A stretch of DNA of 42,910 bases from Chara braunii (GCA_003427395.1 BFEA01000121.1:2914007-2956916); one strand, 5' to 3'. Shown: positions 9,153 through 20,304, counted from the stretch's first letter. Notes: generated from the sequence alone by a model not told the origin. Numbers and translations: made by a program.

Positions 9153-9748
9153 TGCATTACACCAAGAGTAGAGGACGCGGAACCTATCGATGCGTTTCTC
9201 TACTATGAGGGAGGGACCCTTGTGGCAGATAACGAGATGGAAGAGCTTGCCTACACATCCGGGGAATTGTTGATTAAGGCACTGGAGAGAGAGTCTCCTG
9301 CAGTAGTGGCAGAACTAAGGGAAGGAGCTGTCACAAGGACCAGTTGTAAGGAAAAGAGGGACTCGTGGGGGGACATTGTGGGGCCTCAGGAAGAGTTAAT
9401 GGCAATGGTTGTAGAAGGGGTACGGGAAGCGGTTACGAGTCTGGCTGAGTCATGGAAACAGAAGCGGCATCAAGACTTAGTGAACCAAGTACAAAACGGG
9501 CAGGAGGATCGCCGGGATCGGAAGGAATTCTTACTCATTCGGATGTACGATAGGATCTTCAAGGAGATCGGTCTATTACTGGTAGGGAGCAAGAAGGCTG
9601 AGGTGGCCAGTCGTAAGGCAAGGGAGGAGGTCGATAAGTAGGTATTGACAAATGGGGACCTATTCATGAAAGAGGAAGGACTAATACCTAGAAGGGTTGT
9701 GTGGGGACGATTAAAGCAAGTGGACATAATTCAAGCGATGCACGATGG
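9153..9748 (+). pseudogene. RNase H-integrase spacer and truncated integrase start, unit 1
   Basis: A charged, helix-rich spacer is open to TAG 9639-9641 and continues in the same frame to 9748, ending in QAMHDG. In unit 2 these residues open the HHCC zinc-binding domain of integrase (17290-17308). Nothing further of integrase follows here: the sequence switches to X of unit 2 at the ATGG at 9745-9748. Unit 1 therefore has no integrase catalytic core. Confidence 0.7.
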
Positions 9749-10423
9749 GTGAGCAACTCGGTAATGGACTGAGTGGGAATAGAGTTGGGGAAAAATGTAG
9801 TGTACCTAGTGGTGGAATTGGAATGGCGTGCGAGAGGTGAGTTCGGGGGCGTGAACTTGGATCTGCCGAAACGCGTACATACCATGGGTTCGCTGTACTG
9901 ATCGGAAGAAGGGTGCCGCACCTTCGGAATCACCTTCGCATTCGGGGGCGATCCCGTGCGAAAGCTTGAGGGGACTTGGCAAATAACCTGGCGAGAGGGG
10001 TTCGAATTCGAGGATCCGGAGCGGGACGACGTAACGGTTGAAGTAAGTATCGCCATGGCAGGAACCTTTACCCTGCCAAACGAAATTGTACGAATGAGCT
10101 TGCCGCCCTTTCTACTGAGACGAATGGGAGGCTTGGAACGAGTTGAGCAAGCGATAGCTGCACTAGCTAGGCTAAGCTTCGAAGAAACATCAGTGCATCG
10201 AGAATACTATCGGGCCTTCCTAGATATGGGACCGTTTGAGAAAGAACAGGGATACAAACTGTTATGCATTTTATGTGCGGTTGTAACAACTAGACCAAGG
10301 ATCCCACTAGTAAGTGATGAGACTATGTGGGGAGTCATTAGGTACCAAGTAAGTCGCAGAATGACCTGCATAGACGACGACTATCATTTATTCGAGTTAC
10401 CAGAGGAAGAGGCAGCCCAATAA
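9749..10423 (+). pseudogene. X, unit 2: unknown protein upstream of gag
   Basis: This is the unit 2 copy of the unknown protein X, better preserved at its 3' end than in unit 1. From the junction it reads in frame through TGA stops near 9771 and 9899 and is then open from 9956 to TAA 10421-10423. It keeps the EYYRAFLDMGPF block that is deleted in unit 1, and an acidic FELPEEEAAQ end. The start is missing because the duplication cut it off. No family recognised. Confidence 0.5.
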
Positions 10424-10485
10424 AGTGGAAAAGAAAAACAAGAATGATGGAAAGGATGGGGTAGGAAGCAGGAGGATAGCTAAAA

Positions 10486-11344
10486 ATGTATGGGGCCATG
10501 GAAGGAATTAACAGGATTTACTTTCTGTCCGAACCATGTAGGAATACGCCAACCGGCGATGGCTATGAGGTGCCCCCGAACGTCGCGATGACCCACGCAC
10601 CCACGACCACCCACGGAGAGCGGTAACGGGTGGGAAGTGTCGCTCCCAGCAAGCTACGAGGTTCGAGGGATCGACGTAGAATAGCGTGTTGTAACCTTGG
10701 GACAAAACCAAGCTTTTATGATAGTGAAATGCCTATGGACTGACATGAGATTCAATAGGGGTTCAAGAGATGACTTGTACATCGACCTTAGGGTGACTTA
10801 AACCGTGTATCTACCTAAGATTGGATGACACATATTGGGACCGAGATGGTACTAGGGCATGGGTTGTTGCCAATCTTTCGGAGAGCAACCAGAGCGTTGA
10901 ACCGGATAGGCCAAGAAATTCGGGGAAGAAGGAATGTAGGGCTGAGGACTCGGATGAAAATAGGAGGATGGTGAGAGTTTAGAGCCCCGATGGGGGGATT
11001 GTGGTGTCGAGTACCCCGCTTAATGATTGACTTGGTGTTGAGGAGCCTCACGAGGGCAAGGGACCTGGTAAATGCAACCTTAATCTGTGTACACCATTTC
11101 CAGCCTTAGACGGCGGGAATGTTTTACGATATGTTAATAAGGCACGGGCCATTTTGGGGGAATCAGGGTGTGGGAATTGCTAGAACTCGTCGAGATTTTG
11201 ATATTTGGGACACCGCGCCTGACTTATGAAGAATATGAGCCAACAATTATTAGGGAAATAGGAATGGGGAAGAACTACCTGGCAGGAGTGGTTAGGTTGT
11301 TCGAAGAGCCCGTCGAACATGACGAGCCCGAGGAACCGGTGTGA
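10486..11344 (+). pseudogene. Y, unit 2: unknown protein upstream of gag
   Basis: This is a decayed copy of Y. ATG 10486 corresponds to 2915 of unit 1, and the first about 45 codons end in the same GER-TAA. Downstream many stops break the middle, but ELLELVEILIFGTPRLTYEEY and the acidic tail ending at TGA 11342-11344 are readable and match unit 1 closely. Because the early stop and frame change are common to both copies, the first part may be a separate short protein, or the break was inherited. Confidence 0.45.
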
Positions 11345-12090
11345 GAAAATGTCGGGGAAGGTGGTCAAATGTGAATACTAGCTATGAATTGCTAAACAAA
11401 AACGAGAATACCGATCTGCGGAAGATAGCAGTTGGAGTCCTACTTTATCTAAGGGTGCGTCAGGAAAAGGACTAGGATTGCCGCTACTACCGAGGATGCT
11501 AGAAGTGTCCAAAGGATGGGACGACAAAAGGTCATCTCCAAAACAGGGACCCACCCGTCATGGACACGCCTCTTTAGAGCCGATGCGCGGTGGTGTCAAA
11601 ACGTCGACCATAGCGGCAGGCTCCCGACGGGAAAGGCAAGCGATGCCCCGTCAAACGGGAAAGGAGGGCAGACATGTTACGGTTACCATAAAAACATAAA
11701 TATTAAAATGGAAAAGATAGGGAGATTATGAAACCGACAGTAAGCCTTAGAGCCTGGAAACCCTAAGAACTGTGAACAATCAGCCATTCTGAAAAAAAAA
11801 AACATTCCTATGTGCAGGATTAGAAAAGGATGGCAACAGAGGAAGAAGCAGGGAGTCTATGAAGCGAGGAGAGTCAGGGCATGGAGAAGGATGTATAACA
11901 GAACGAGGGGTCCGTAAGAGACGGAGAGTCGACGAATCCGAAAGGTACTAAGGAAGGAAAGAAGGAAGTTGCAACCGGGGTTAGCCCAGGAAAAGTCGAC
12001 GGAAGCAAACGAGGAACTCAAGGAACTAAGGGGGATAAGGATAAGGGCAGCCCGATGTTACGGGCATCAGAGGGCGCACTGTCAAAAGAT
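11345..12090. other. Conserved spacer between Y and gag, unit 2
   Basis: Counterpart of 3773-4519, similar at the DNA level. No credible reading frame. An A-run near 11793-11802 differs in length from unit 1. Confidence 0.4.
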
Positions 12091-13495
12091 GTGAGGATAA
12101 CGGACGCTGGGAAGAAATTAGCCGAAATAGAGAAAAAAACGGTGTAGTATAAAGAAAAACTTATAGAAGAAATGATGAATGAAGGCGAGGGGGACTCCGC
12201 TGGAGAAAGACCGTGCAAAGAGAAGGGGACAAATCCTGAGCGAGGAAGTCGAGAAGATATTATACAAAGAAGAAAGGGTAGGACCGGGGAACGTAGAGAG
12301 ACGCCGACCAAGAAAGGAAAGGAGGGAATCTTCAGGAAGAGAGGCAGAAAAGGCTACCAACCCACGTGCTGTAGACAACAGGGCAAGTCGACCAGCAGCC
12401 TCACCCATAATTGCAAGGGGGTGCGAAGGACTTTGGAGCTTAAGAAAGAGGGTGCTAGGATGGTTCGACCTGGAAGGGACGACAAAGGATGGAGAAGGGG
12501 TAGAAGCAAGTAAGGAAGAATAGGGCTCTGGCATCACCAGTGGAATAGGAGGACCCGAGGGGGGACTTAGAAAGATGGTGTCTTCCCTCACGAGGGCGCT
12601 AAAAATAAATCAGGGGTATCTGGCCGATGCCAAGAAGAAGTTGTCGTTTGATGGGGCAAATGTCACGAAATTCCTGATACATTACGAGAACTTTGTGACA
12701 CTATTAAAATGGAGTGAGGAAAAAAAGATGAAGCACCTAGGGCAGCATGTGTCATTGAACCTAGGAAAGGATATAATGACTATTGTCGCCACCAACAAAT
12801 CCTGGAAAGAGCCCCGGGAGATAATGATGAGAAAATATCTGGCAGTCGAGAAGATCGCTATGGAAACAGAGCTGCTATGCAAAGAAATAATTTTGCAACA
12901 TATAACGATTCCGTGAGGGAATTCATACTCGTGCCATTGCGAATCCCAAGGTTGACCGACCGTATAACGAGTAAGTACTTCCTAAGACAATTGACTGAGT
13001 TTGATAAAGATAAGATCCTATCGGCCTACCAACAGACCACGAAGTTTACGAATATGTGTGACGTCGATTTCAATACCGTAACAGACATTGCTGAGAAGAT
13101 GGTTGTAACCGACTCATTGACTCTGCTGAAGGAAGGAGAGGTTATAGATGTAACTGTGAAAACAAAGGATAAGGTTAAAAGAGGGATAGAGAGTCTCCAT
13201 GAGCGCGCCCACGGAGTAGATGGTAATAACGAAAGAGTGGAAAACGTGTTAGTGGTAATGCAGACCCAAGTAACGCAAACTAAGGCGGCACGAACCCCCC
13301 CCTCACCGCAAGACATTGTGGCTCCGACAAGGATAGCTAACCGAGGGTTCAATAGAAGAAACCCAGTCAGTGAACAATGCAAATATTGGACGATGATCGG
13401 ACACTTTGTACGGGAATGTCCAAGGCTCAACCATGATATCATGCACAAAATATGTTATAGGACGCTACAAGGAGAAATCATAGGCCCCCGATGAG
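12091..13495 (+). pseudogene. gag: Gag-like polyprotein with variant zinc knuckle, unit 2
   Basis: This is the unit 2 copy of gag. The charged N-terminus from GTG 12091 has a TAG near 12147 and a frame change near 12325. The capsid-like region is open from 12575 (KLSFDGANVTKFLIHYENF block, intact here but overwritten in unit 1). It needs a frame change near 12880, then is open to TGA 13492-13494. The knuckle at 13378-13419 again reads C-x2-W-x4-H-x4-C. The TGA that ends the capsid part in unit 1 is CGA here (13291-13293). Role: particle assembly and RNA packaging in a functional element. Confidence 0.75.
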
Positions 13496-13524
13496 AGAAT
13501 AAGAATTGGAACTCTCCGGGAGGG

Positions 13525-14130
13525 ATGTGCCGAACCATAATCAACCTTGATGTCGCCACAATAGAAGTCGAGTCAGTGGCGGAACTTGCTAGGGAACAAG
13601 CACGAGGACGCGGGCCGCAGGTTATCTTTATCTTAGAAAATGACGGTCGAGATAGGGTGAATCTGACCACCAGACAGCGAACAACACAAAAAAAGGTCGT
13701 ACATGACGCATTTATGAAAGATGCAGGAGATGGCGCGAGAGCGCCACAGGAAACAGAGGCGCAGGAACAAGAAAGGGTTTATGAAAACCTAGAGAGGAGG
13801 CCCCAATAGACAAAGCAACCTTAGCCAAGAAGAAATTTCGGTATCAGATTCTCATCCTGACTATGTCTTAGATCGATCACACCCTTAGCAAGCTGCTAGG
13901 GACCATGGTTTCGGTCTCGTTTCAAATTATGCTACAAGCAAGTCCTAGGCTCCTAAAAGACCTTGGGCAACTACTGACAAGGCGAAGATAAAAAGTAGAA
14001 GAAGGATCGGAACAGCAAGAAGAAGAGAAGCAAGAGGAGGCACCACGAGAAATCGCTAACCTCCAAAGGATTCCCGGGGACCTAGAAGACCTAGAGAACT
14101 TTTTCACAGATATCCGGCTAAGCCTACTAG
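13525..14130 (+). pseudogene. Gag-protease connector, unit 2
   Basis: Open from 13525 to TAG 13807-13809, then decayed. It matches 5965-6580 of unit 1, including the KKKFRYQI block near 13826 and the LLGTMVSVSFQ segment near 13891. An acidic, glutamate-rich stretch precedes the protease. Confidence 0.45.
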
Positions 14131-14150
14131 ACAGCGAGGGAGGCGAAGTT

Positions 14151-14702
14151 ATGAGGGCGCCACCCGGAACGAAGCTTAGCTTCCATGCGTTGTCATTGGG
14201 CAAGTTGAAAGTCCATATTGGAAGCCACCACACCGATGCGTTGGTAGACGGAGGGGCTGAAATCACGCTCATTACGAGCGATTTTGCAAAGATTATGGGA
14301 TGCCCAGTAAACAAGGAGACAATTGGAAGCATCCGTGGGGCAGGTAGCGAAATCTCTTTCTCCGGGTATGTTACTAAGTCTACAGTCAAGGTAGGGGTTC
14401 GAGAGTCCATTTGGTCATTCCAACGGATGACTGTCATGGATGAAATGGACCACGACATAGTCCTTGGGAGACCCGCAAATATGGAAATGATAGGAACGCA
14501 CCTGCACGATGGGACATGCATGGTAGACATAGAAGATCAGGTGACGGGACGTGGGGAGTTGCTCCGTCTCATCGGGACAGGGTGTGACACACCAAAAAGA
14601 AAGCTAGCAACATGGTCACCATCGTTCGAGGAAAGTGTCAGAAAGAGGGTTTTCGCACGAATGGAAGGAATGAGAAAAAGGGTTCAAATGATGATCAAAT
14701 AA
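14151..14702 (+). pseudogene. Retroviral-type aspartic protease domain, unit 2
   Basis: Open for 183 codons. The active-site loop is DGGAE at 14247-14261, followed by a flap-like region and HDIVLGRP near 14451. It lies between the connector and RT linker like its counterpart at 6585. It belongs to a broken precursor, so it is listed as part of a pseudogene even though the domain itself has no stop. Confidence 0.72.
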
Positions 14703-15401
14703 GCTTTCAACAAGAAAAAATGGATCAAGATGGGGTTACCACAAAAAAAACGGAGACAGGAGGACGATGCCGAGGGTGTTATGGTAATAGAGAAAGAGAC
14801 AGTGGTCGAATTCGGAGCTATCTTGCCTAAACCAAAGTAAGTCCAAAATGAGGAGTCCGGGATAACGGTTAAAGTCCCTGACTTACTGCACCTCGTTAAA
14901 GTCGTTAGGTACCATAAGGTAGGCGTGGATCCAGTAGCGCTTTCCAAATTGGAGGGAGAAGTTTGAAAAGGCTAGGTACTATGTGAATGAGAAATTGATC
15001 ATTATCGAGCCTTGGATCGCCGAAGCACCACGGACGATTCCGACTGTCCATTTTTTAGGAAAAAGATCTCGGAAGGAAGTATTCGCAAGTACAACGCAGT
15101 AGGAAAAAAAGCCAAGCCTATTTTAATCTTGCTATAGACAACCAGGAAGGAAACCATGAAAAAGGAGGAAGAAGTGCTTCAGGTGATTCAGGAGAAAAAA
15201 ATAACTAAAGGACACCGAATACCGAATGAAGTAGAAGAGACCATGAAAATAGGGCTAGAGGCATTCCTGACAGAGAAGGAGACCCGGTTGATCAGGGAAG
15301 CATGTCAAGAATTTCACCTATCATTTGGCTTTAATGACCATTAGAAGGGACGATTAAACGCTAAGTTGATACCGCCGATCAGAATCCACACAGTCGAACA
15401 T
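14703..15401 (+). pseudogene. Protease-RT linker, unit 2
   Basis: Broken copy of 7130-7839. A readable segment in a different frame from its neighbours contains KFEKARYYVNEKL and EPWIAEAPRTIPT, near 14960-15060. The piece 15156-15344 then carries EVEETMKIGLEAFLTEKE. A TAG near 15343 and the TAA at 15402-15404 stop it; the latter is shared with unit 1. Confidence 0.5.
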
Positions 15402-15404
15402 TAA

Positions 15405-16835
15405 TGTTGGAATGACAAGGGGTCTTCCTACGATTTCGGAGTAGCAAGGGAAGTGACAGAATTGCTTAGAGTAAAGATGGACTCCTTCGTGGCTGAACTG
15501 ACCGAATCACCGTACGCAAATAGATGGTTTGTGTTCCAGAAGCCTAATAAGTCACTTGGATGGATCCAGGATCTACAAAAACTTAATGCTGTCACCATCT
15601 GTGACGAGAGATCGCTGCCTCAAGGAGGCCTATTGGCAGAATCCCACACCGGACAAAGCATTTACTCGCTGGTAGATCTCTATTCTAGATATGATCAGCT
15701 TCCGCTGGACGCCCAAGATAGACCTTACACGGCCATTCATACCCTGGTTGGCCAGCTACAAATGCAAGTGACTCCTATGGGTTTCACGAATGTGGTGGTG
15801 GAAGCGCAAAGGAGAATGCTCGCAGTTACAGGGGACATGTTCCCTGCAAAATGCGAACCTTATATTGACGATAATCCAATCAAAGGCGCACGGGACAAGG
15901 ATGAAACGGAAATTCAGCCTGACATACAGAGATTTATATGGGATCACTTGCAGGATATCAAACAGCTCCTCCACAGGTTCCTGGTGTATAACATCACTTC
16001 CAGCGGTCCCAAGAGTATCCTGGAGGTCCTGGAAGTGACCATCTTGGGGTTTCGTTGCGGGTCATATGGGAGGAAGCTCGACCCGACCAAGACAAATAAA
16101 ATCTCTCAATGACCAACACTTCTCCGTACCACAATGGAAGGAGAGTCTTCCTAGGGGTTGTAGGGTTTTGGAGAATTTTCATCAGAGGTTTCGCTCAGAT
16201 AGCAGAGCCCATTCGGTCCATGATCCGAGAGAAGGGTACACTGGACTTGACGGAGGATCAAGAAGCCACTGTCCTGATCCTGAAAGATATACGGGCATCC
16301 GAACAGGTCACCCTTACCGCTCCATGCTTTAACGATGAGGTAGGATGTCCGTTTGTACTGGAAAATGATGGGGGGACCACAAGCTCTGGGAGGAGTCTTG
16401 ATCCAAAGAGGGGAAGATGGTCGAGAGCGACCGATCAGATTTGAAAGTAGGACGCTGAATTCAGTTGAGCATCGCTACTCTCAATTCAAGAAGGAGGTAC
16501 TGGCAGTTCTCCACTATTTCAAAACCTTCCAAGCTTTCCTCTTTGGAAGAAGGTTCATCTTGAGGATCGACCCGACAAATGTTACCGGGATAGTGAAGAA
16601 ATACAAGCCTATAGACCCTACGGTGAGAAGATGGGTTAGTTTCATTTGGGAGTTTGACTACAAGATCGAGCGCATAGCCGGCCTTAGAAATAGGGCCGGT
16701 GGCTTAAGCAAGGTATGCATTACACCAGGAGTACAGGACGCGAAACCTATCGATGCATTCCTCGACTATGAGGGAGGGACCCTTGTGCCAGATACGAGAT
16801 GGAAGAGTCTGCCTGCACATCTGGGCAATTGTTGA
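15405..16835 (+). pseudogene. Reverse transcriptase and RNase H domains, unit 2
   Basis: This is the best-preserved RT in the window. It is open from the shared TAA to 16112. It contains fingers (NRWFVFQK, WIQDLQKLNAVT), the first catalytic Asp in LVDLYS (15675-15677), the VTPMGFTN block and YIDD at 15861-15872. A TGA lies near 16110, and one base is missing near 16140 compared with unit 1. RNase H starts with PFVLENDG and needs the same +1 shift as unit 1 at 16367-16378, then continues with GGPQALGGVLIQRG, RYSQFKKEVLAVLH and FDYKIERIAG. Similar RTs are known, from memory, in gypsy elements of non-seed plants and fungi. Confidence 0.9.
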
Positions 16836-17279
16836 TTAAGGCACTGAAGAAAGATTCTCCTGCAGTAGTTGCAGAACTCAGGGAAGGAGCAGTTACGAGG
16901 ACCCTGTAAGGAAAAGAGGGACTCGTGGGGTGACATTGTGGGGCCTAAGAAAGAGTCAATGACAATGGTTGTAGAAGGGGTACGGGAAGTGGTTATGAGT
17001 CTGGTTGAGTCATGAGAACAGAAGCGGCATCAATACTTAGTAAACCAAGTACAAAATGGGCACGAGGATCACTGGGATTGGAAGGAATTCTTCCTCATTC
17101 GGATGTACAATCGGATCTTCAAGGAGATCGGTCTATTACTGGTCGGGAACAAGAAGGCTGAGGAGGTCAGCCTCAAGGCAAGGGAGGAGGTCGATAAGCA
17201 TGTACTAAAAAATGGGAACCTATTCAGGAAAGAAGAAGGACTAATGCATAGAAGGGTTGTGTGCGGATGATTAAAGCAA
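16836..17279 (+). pseudogene. RNase H-integrase spacer, unit 2
   Basis: Decayed copy of 9240-9720. Coding-like blocks remain (DRIFKEIGLLLVG counterpart near 17115-17155) but stops and frame changes break it, among them a TGA near 17013. It leads directly into the integrase zinc-binding domain. Confidence 0.45.
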
Positions 17280-18071
17280 GTGAACATAGTTCAGGCGATG
17301 CACGATGGATTGGCAGCGGGACATTGCTCCTCGAAAGCGACCCTAGTGAAAATAGCGCCACTCTACTTTTGGCCGACAATTGGAAGTATGGTTGTCATGT
17401 ATTGCCAGACTTGCTTGATCTGTCAAGAACGAAATACGACTCGGGTCTTTTCGCCTTTGAGACCTACGCGAGTGCTAGAACCAGGGCACTTGGCTCATCT
17501 CGATTTCGTGGTCACGCCTGTATCTACGAAAGTATACAGGTACATACTTGACGCTAAAGATAATCTTAGTGGGTTTGTGGAGGCAGTAACTCTTAAGAAG
17601 AAAACTGGACTGGCAGTGGCAGACATGATCGAGGACTTTTACCTAAGGCACCCATTCATAAGAAAATTCATAGCTTATAATGAGACAAAGTTCGTGAACC
17701 AAGATGTGTTCAGCACCTGCAAAAGGCTTGGGGTGCCCATCAAGTTAATTAAGTCATGCCACCCAAAGGCTAATGCGCCCGTGGAGAGAGGGCATCAAAC
17801 ACTGAAGAATACGATCACGAAGTTAGTAGTTGACGATCTTGGGAACTAGCCTAGGTACCTCAAGCAGACCGTGTTCGCAGAAAACATAACTCCAAAGAGG
17901 ACTATAGGATGTATCCCGACCGAGTTATGGTATGAGAGGGAAATTGACTTCCCAGTGGAATCCCTAATACCGAATTGGAATAGGTTGGATGATGACCCAC
18001 GCTTGACGACAAAACAATTAATTAAGGCTAGATGCCAGCAGGTTGCTCAAAGTGACGAGGGGAAGAAATAA
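17280..18071 (+). pseudogene. Integrase, unit 2
   Basis: Integrase inserts the DNA copy into the host genome. The zinc-binding HHCC region is complete (AMHDGLAAGH, then CQTC). The catalytic core has the first Asp in HLDFVV (17502-17504) and the Glu in VERGHQ (17784-17786). The second Asp, normally before N-G in a DNG-like box, is Tyr in AYNETKF (17676-17678). A TAG at 17847-17849 interrupts the core, which continues in frame with RTIGCIPTELWYEREIDFPVE, a conserved C-terminal core block. It ends at TAA 18069-18071. There is no counterpart in unit 1, which is truncated before the core. Confidence 0.85.
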
Positions 18072-18361
18072 TGAGCAGGGTTCTGGATAGCAGGATGAAA
18101 GACAAAGCAAGGTGGGATCAGCTGAAGAACATCAGGAAAGAACCATTACAAGTGGGGGAAATGGTCCTAATCAGAAATTCGGCACTAGAAAGCACTTGGT
18201 CATGACAACTGGGAAGAAGGTTCAAGGGTCCCTCCCAGGTCACCAAGAGTCTGAGGATGAACACTTTTAAATTTGAAGATTTGGATGAGACCAGGGTAAA
18301 AGGGTCATTTCCAGGAGAATGGCTGGTCAGTTTTCTAAGTCGAGATCCAGTGGAACAGTGA
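18071..18361 (+). pseudogene. GPY-like C-terminal integrase module
   Basis: Overlapping the integrase stop by one base, a 97-codon frame runs from ATG 18071 to TGA 18359-18361 with one internal TGA near 18209. It reads GEMVLIRN, then RRFKGPSQV and DETRVKGSFPGEWL. That is the layout of the GPY/F module at the end of many gypsy integrases (consensus K-x-x-GPY or GPF), here GPS. The overlap and frame change suggest it was once fused to the integrase. A chromodomain is not evident. Confidence 0.7.
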
Positions 18362-18795
18362 TTGCAAGAGGCTCAATACAAGGAAACTGGAGAACAAGTC
18401 GGCTAAGGTCCCAAAAGAGGTCTTACCTATAACGTGTTTTGTTTTCTTTTGTGGGTTTTAACTGTGTTTATGGGGAGCGGATAGTGTGGGTTGAGTAATG
18501 TGGTTGGAGCATTGTACTATAGTTTTTGTAAGGGATCATATTGGGATGGATGTGTGGGGCATTGTACCATAGTTTTTGCCTACGTTGCGACTTGTACTCA
18601 CCCTCATAAGAGTATGAGTTTTACTCATTTCTCGTACGCTACACGTACTCAAAGCCCCGTACGACTTTTTGATTTTTTTCTACTGTTTTTTTTTTTTTTC
18701 CCAATTCTAATAAGAATCTGCAAATGGTGTTCAGGCTAATTTTGCTTGTTTTGGAATGTTGCAACGCATATTTTATTTGTTTTTTTTTTTAATGA

Positions 18796-18798
<3 letters not shown>
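18362..18798. other. Possible 3' end of the retroelement, no gene
   Basis: There is no credible protein. Two 20-base near-identical blocks (GCATTGTAC(T/C)ATAGTTTTTG) lie at 18509-18528 and 18559-18578, exactly 50 bp apart. AAAGCCCCGTACG occurs near 18649 and again, with AAAAG, near 18896. A purine-rich GGGGAGCGGATAG precedes TGTGGG near 18474-18491, as a polypurine tract precedes an LTR, but no matching 5' LTR was found. Confidence 0.35.

Positions 18799-18838
<40 letters not shown>
18799..18838. repeat. Poly(T) run of 40
   Basis: An uninterrupted T run preceded by shorter T runs at 18687-18700 and 18780-18790. It could be the poly(A) tail of a retroposed sequence on the - strand (body to the right), or simple slippage. 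No retroposed gene is recognisable next to it. Confidence 0.9.
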
Positions 18839-18840
<2 letters not shown>

Positions 18841-19532
18841 GGATCGTACGGGGGCATACAGGCTCCCATACAAATATTTCCTGTACATTTCGTACGGAAA
18901 AGCCCCGTACGTGTACGTTCGGTAACGTAGGTTTTTGCGATGGATGACATCGGAATGGTTGACCGAGGCAATGTATGATAACTTTTTGAAGGGATGGATG
19001 AGATTCGAGTGAGAAATGTGGAACGACTCATTTCATGGATATGCATGAACGAAAACTGGGACAAGGGGTGCATGCTTGGACATTTGGGGAACACTGTAAT
19101 CATAGGGAAACGAGGTTTCGCTTTGGCTACTGCCTGGAAGGGGCTCCGCATTAGGAATATGGACTAGGGCTTCCGTTTCATTGTGATGGCAGACACAAAA
19201 GAACTTTGAAGAAAAGATGAAACTCACAAACGAGAATGATATCAACCGAGCAAACACGCCTTTCAAGGATGAATGGTAGAGGCCTGAGAGGCCACGAGAC
19301 AGACAAAGACCAGTATTGTCTATTGGGCCACAGCCAAGATGGACGCTAAGGAGGAGAAAAAGAAAGTTGCTGACCAGCAAGCTCTCGCCCCTTAAGGAAG
19401 GAAAGAAATTGCAACCCTTGTCCGAAGAAGAAAGGGAGGAGCAAGGAGCGGAATAAAGAAGGGACGAAGAGAGGCAAAGTGTGCAAAGCAGTTGTGAAAG
19501 GAGTGATGAGGAAAGATAAAATGTACAATTAG

Positions 19533-20087
19533 GATTGTGAGAGGAGTGAGGAAGCCGAACAAAGCGGGCATGACGGTTATGAGAGGGGGTATACGGGGTT
19601 CTAGGACGGACACGAAAGGAGGACGGATATCCCCTATAACTTCAACCCTGAGAACTTTATCGGTGAATTCAGCCCTGTACGGGAAAACGAGAATGAGAGT
19701 GACGATGAGGTGCAAAAGGTCATTGCAATTAGAAGTGGGGATGAGATGGATGAAATCACAAGGCCTAGAGAAGAAGGGCAACCTTCAACAAGTGGGTCAA
19801 AGGAAGGAATCTCCAAGTGCGAGGAAGAGTTTGGACCGACACCCAGTGATTGGTTTGAGTAATGGGTGAGTGTAATCAAACATGATTAGATCATGAAGAC
19901 TAGGAGATTGATGAGGATCGAAGAATTGGTTACACCCGTGAACTTTTCCAGTGAGGAAGAATTGCAACAGATCGCAAGAAAAAAAAAAAAGATCTTGGCA
20001 TTCGGCTTGGGAGCCGAGGGGTCAGTGGAAAGTAATGACGAACAAGCACCCAAGCGGCACAAGACTGATGACAATGGTAAAAATTAG
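19533..20087 (+). pseudogene. Acidic coding relic of unknown family
   Basis: One frame of 185 codons carries only a few stops: a TAG near 19592 and two near 19861 and 19887. It reads as a hydrophilic acidic protein, with YNFNPENFIGEF, NENESDDEVQ, then EELVTPVNFSSEEEL and a basic end KRHKTDDNGK before TAG 20085-20087. It is bounded by spacer-like DNA. I do not recognise it. It could be a gag-like or accessory protein of another retroelement because it follows the end of the gypsy unit on the same strand. A + strand frame of 110 codons at 19537-19869 overlaps it but is less protein-like. Confidence 0.4.
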
Positions 20088-20304
20088 GCGCAATGGGCAA
20101 TTTGACAAAGTTGGTGTTTTGCAATTTCAAGTAGAAAAACTTGGCCAAGTATATATAAGATTGTTGACAAGGGTTAGTCAAGAATTAGCTTGGATAGGCA
20201 CGGAAATAGTTTATGAATTATTTTTAGATGTGCTACTTTATAAGGATTCGGTGCGAAAGAGCATTGACAAGGGGCATGGGTTCGAGACTAGTAAGGACGG
20301 TTGA
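20074..20304 (+). pseudogene. Short open frame continuing the acidic relic
   Basis: ATG 20074 opens 76 codons overlapping the end of the previous relic in another frame. The product has amphipathic, helical-looking segments (QVEKLGQVYIRLLTRV and ELFLDVLLYKDSV). It probably belonged to the same protein before a frameshift. Family unknown. Confidence 0.3.

Larger units (their letters stand above)
2186..9748 (+). mobile_element. Ty3/gypsy-type element, tandem unit 1
   Basis: This is the first of two directly repeated units of about 7,558 bp. Corresponding points lie 7,558-7,571 bp apart along the whole length, for example GCAAC at 2195 and 9753, gag start at 4520 and 12091, YIDD at 8297 and 15861. 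The order gag, protease, reverse transcriptase, RNase H, integrase is that of Ty3/gypsy elements (Metaviridae-like). Unit 1 ends inside the integrase zinc-binding region just after AMHDG and joins X of unit 2 at a shared ATGG. The two units differ at many sites, so the duplication is old or arose between two already different copies. Confidence 0.85.
9749..18361 (+). mobile_element. Ty3/gypsy-type element, tandem unit 2 with 3' end
   Basis: This is the second copy, with the same gene order as unit 1. It continues past the duplication limit (17308) through integrase and a GPY-like tail to a stop at 18361. All polyprotein segments are broken, but the RT keeps both aspartates of YIDD and the first catalytic aspartate. 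LTRs were not identified: the sequence after 18430 has short internal repeats but no partner upstream that I can see. Confidence 0.85.

Noticed and set aside
9688-10056. - strand open frame of 122 codons, also seen at 2094-2498
   Set aside because: It is the antisense of X in both units. Its recurrence follows from the tandem duplication and it crosses the junction.
515-18361. Idea that all in-frame stops are editable C-to-T sites (nuclear U-to-C editing)
   Set aside because: Comparison of the two units shows transversions (GGA to TGA, TAC to TAG, TTA against TGA) and many frameshifts, so editing cannot explain the breaks.
18799-18838. Poly(T) as the tail of a processed pseudogene or LINE on the - strand
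   Set aside because: No gene or LINE coding sequence is recognisable to its right on the - strand, and several shorter T runs nearby point to slippage.
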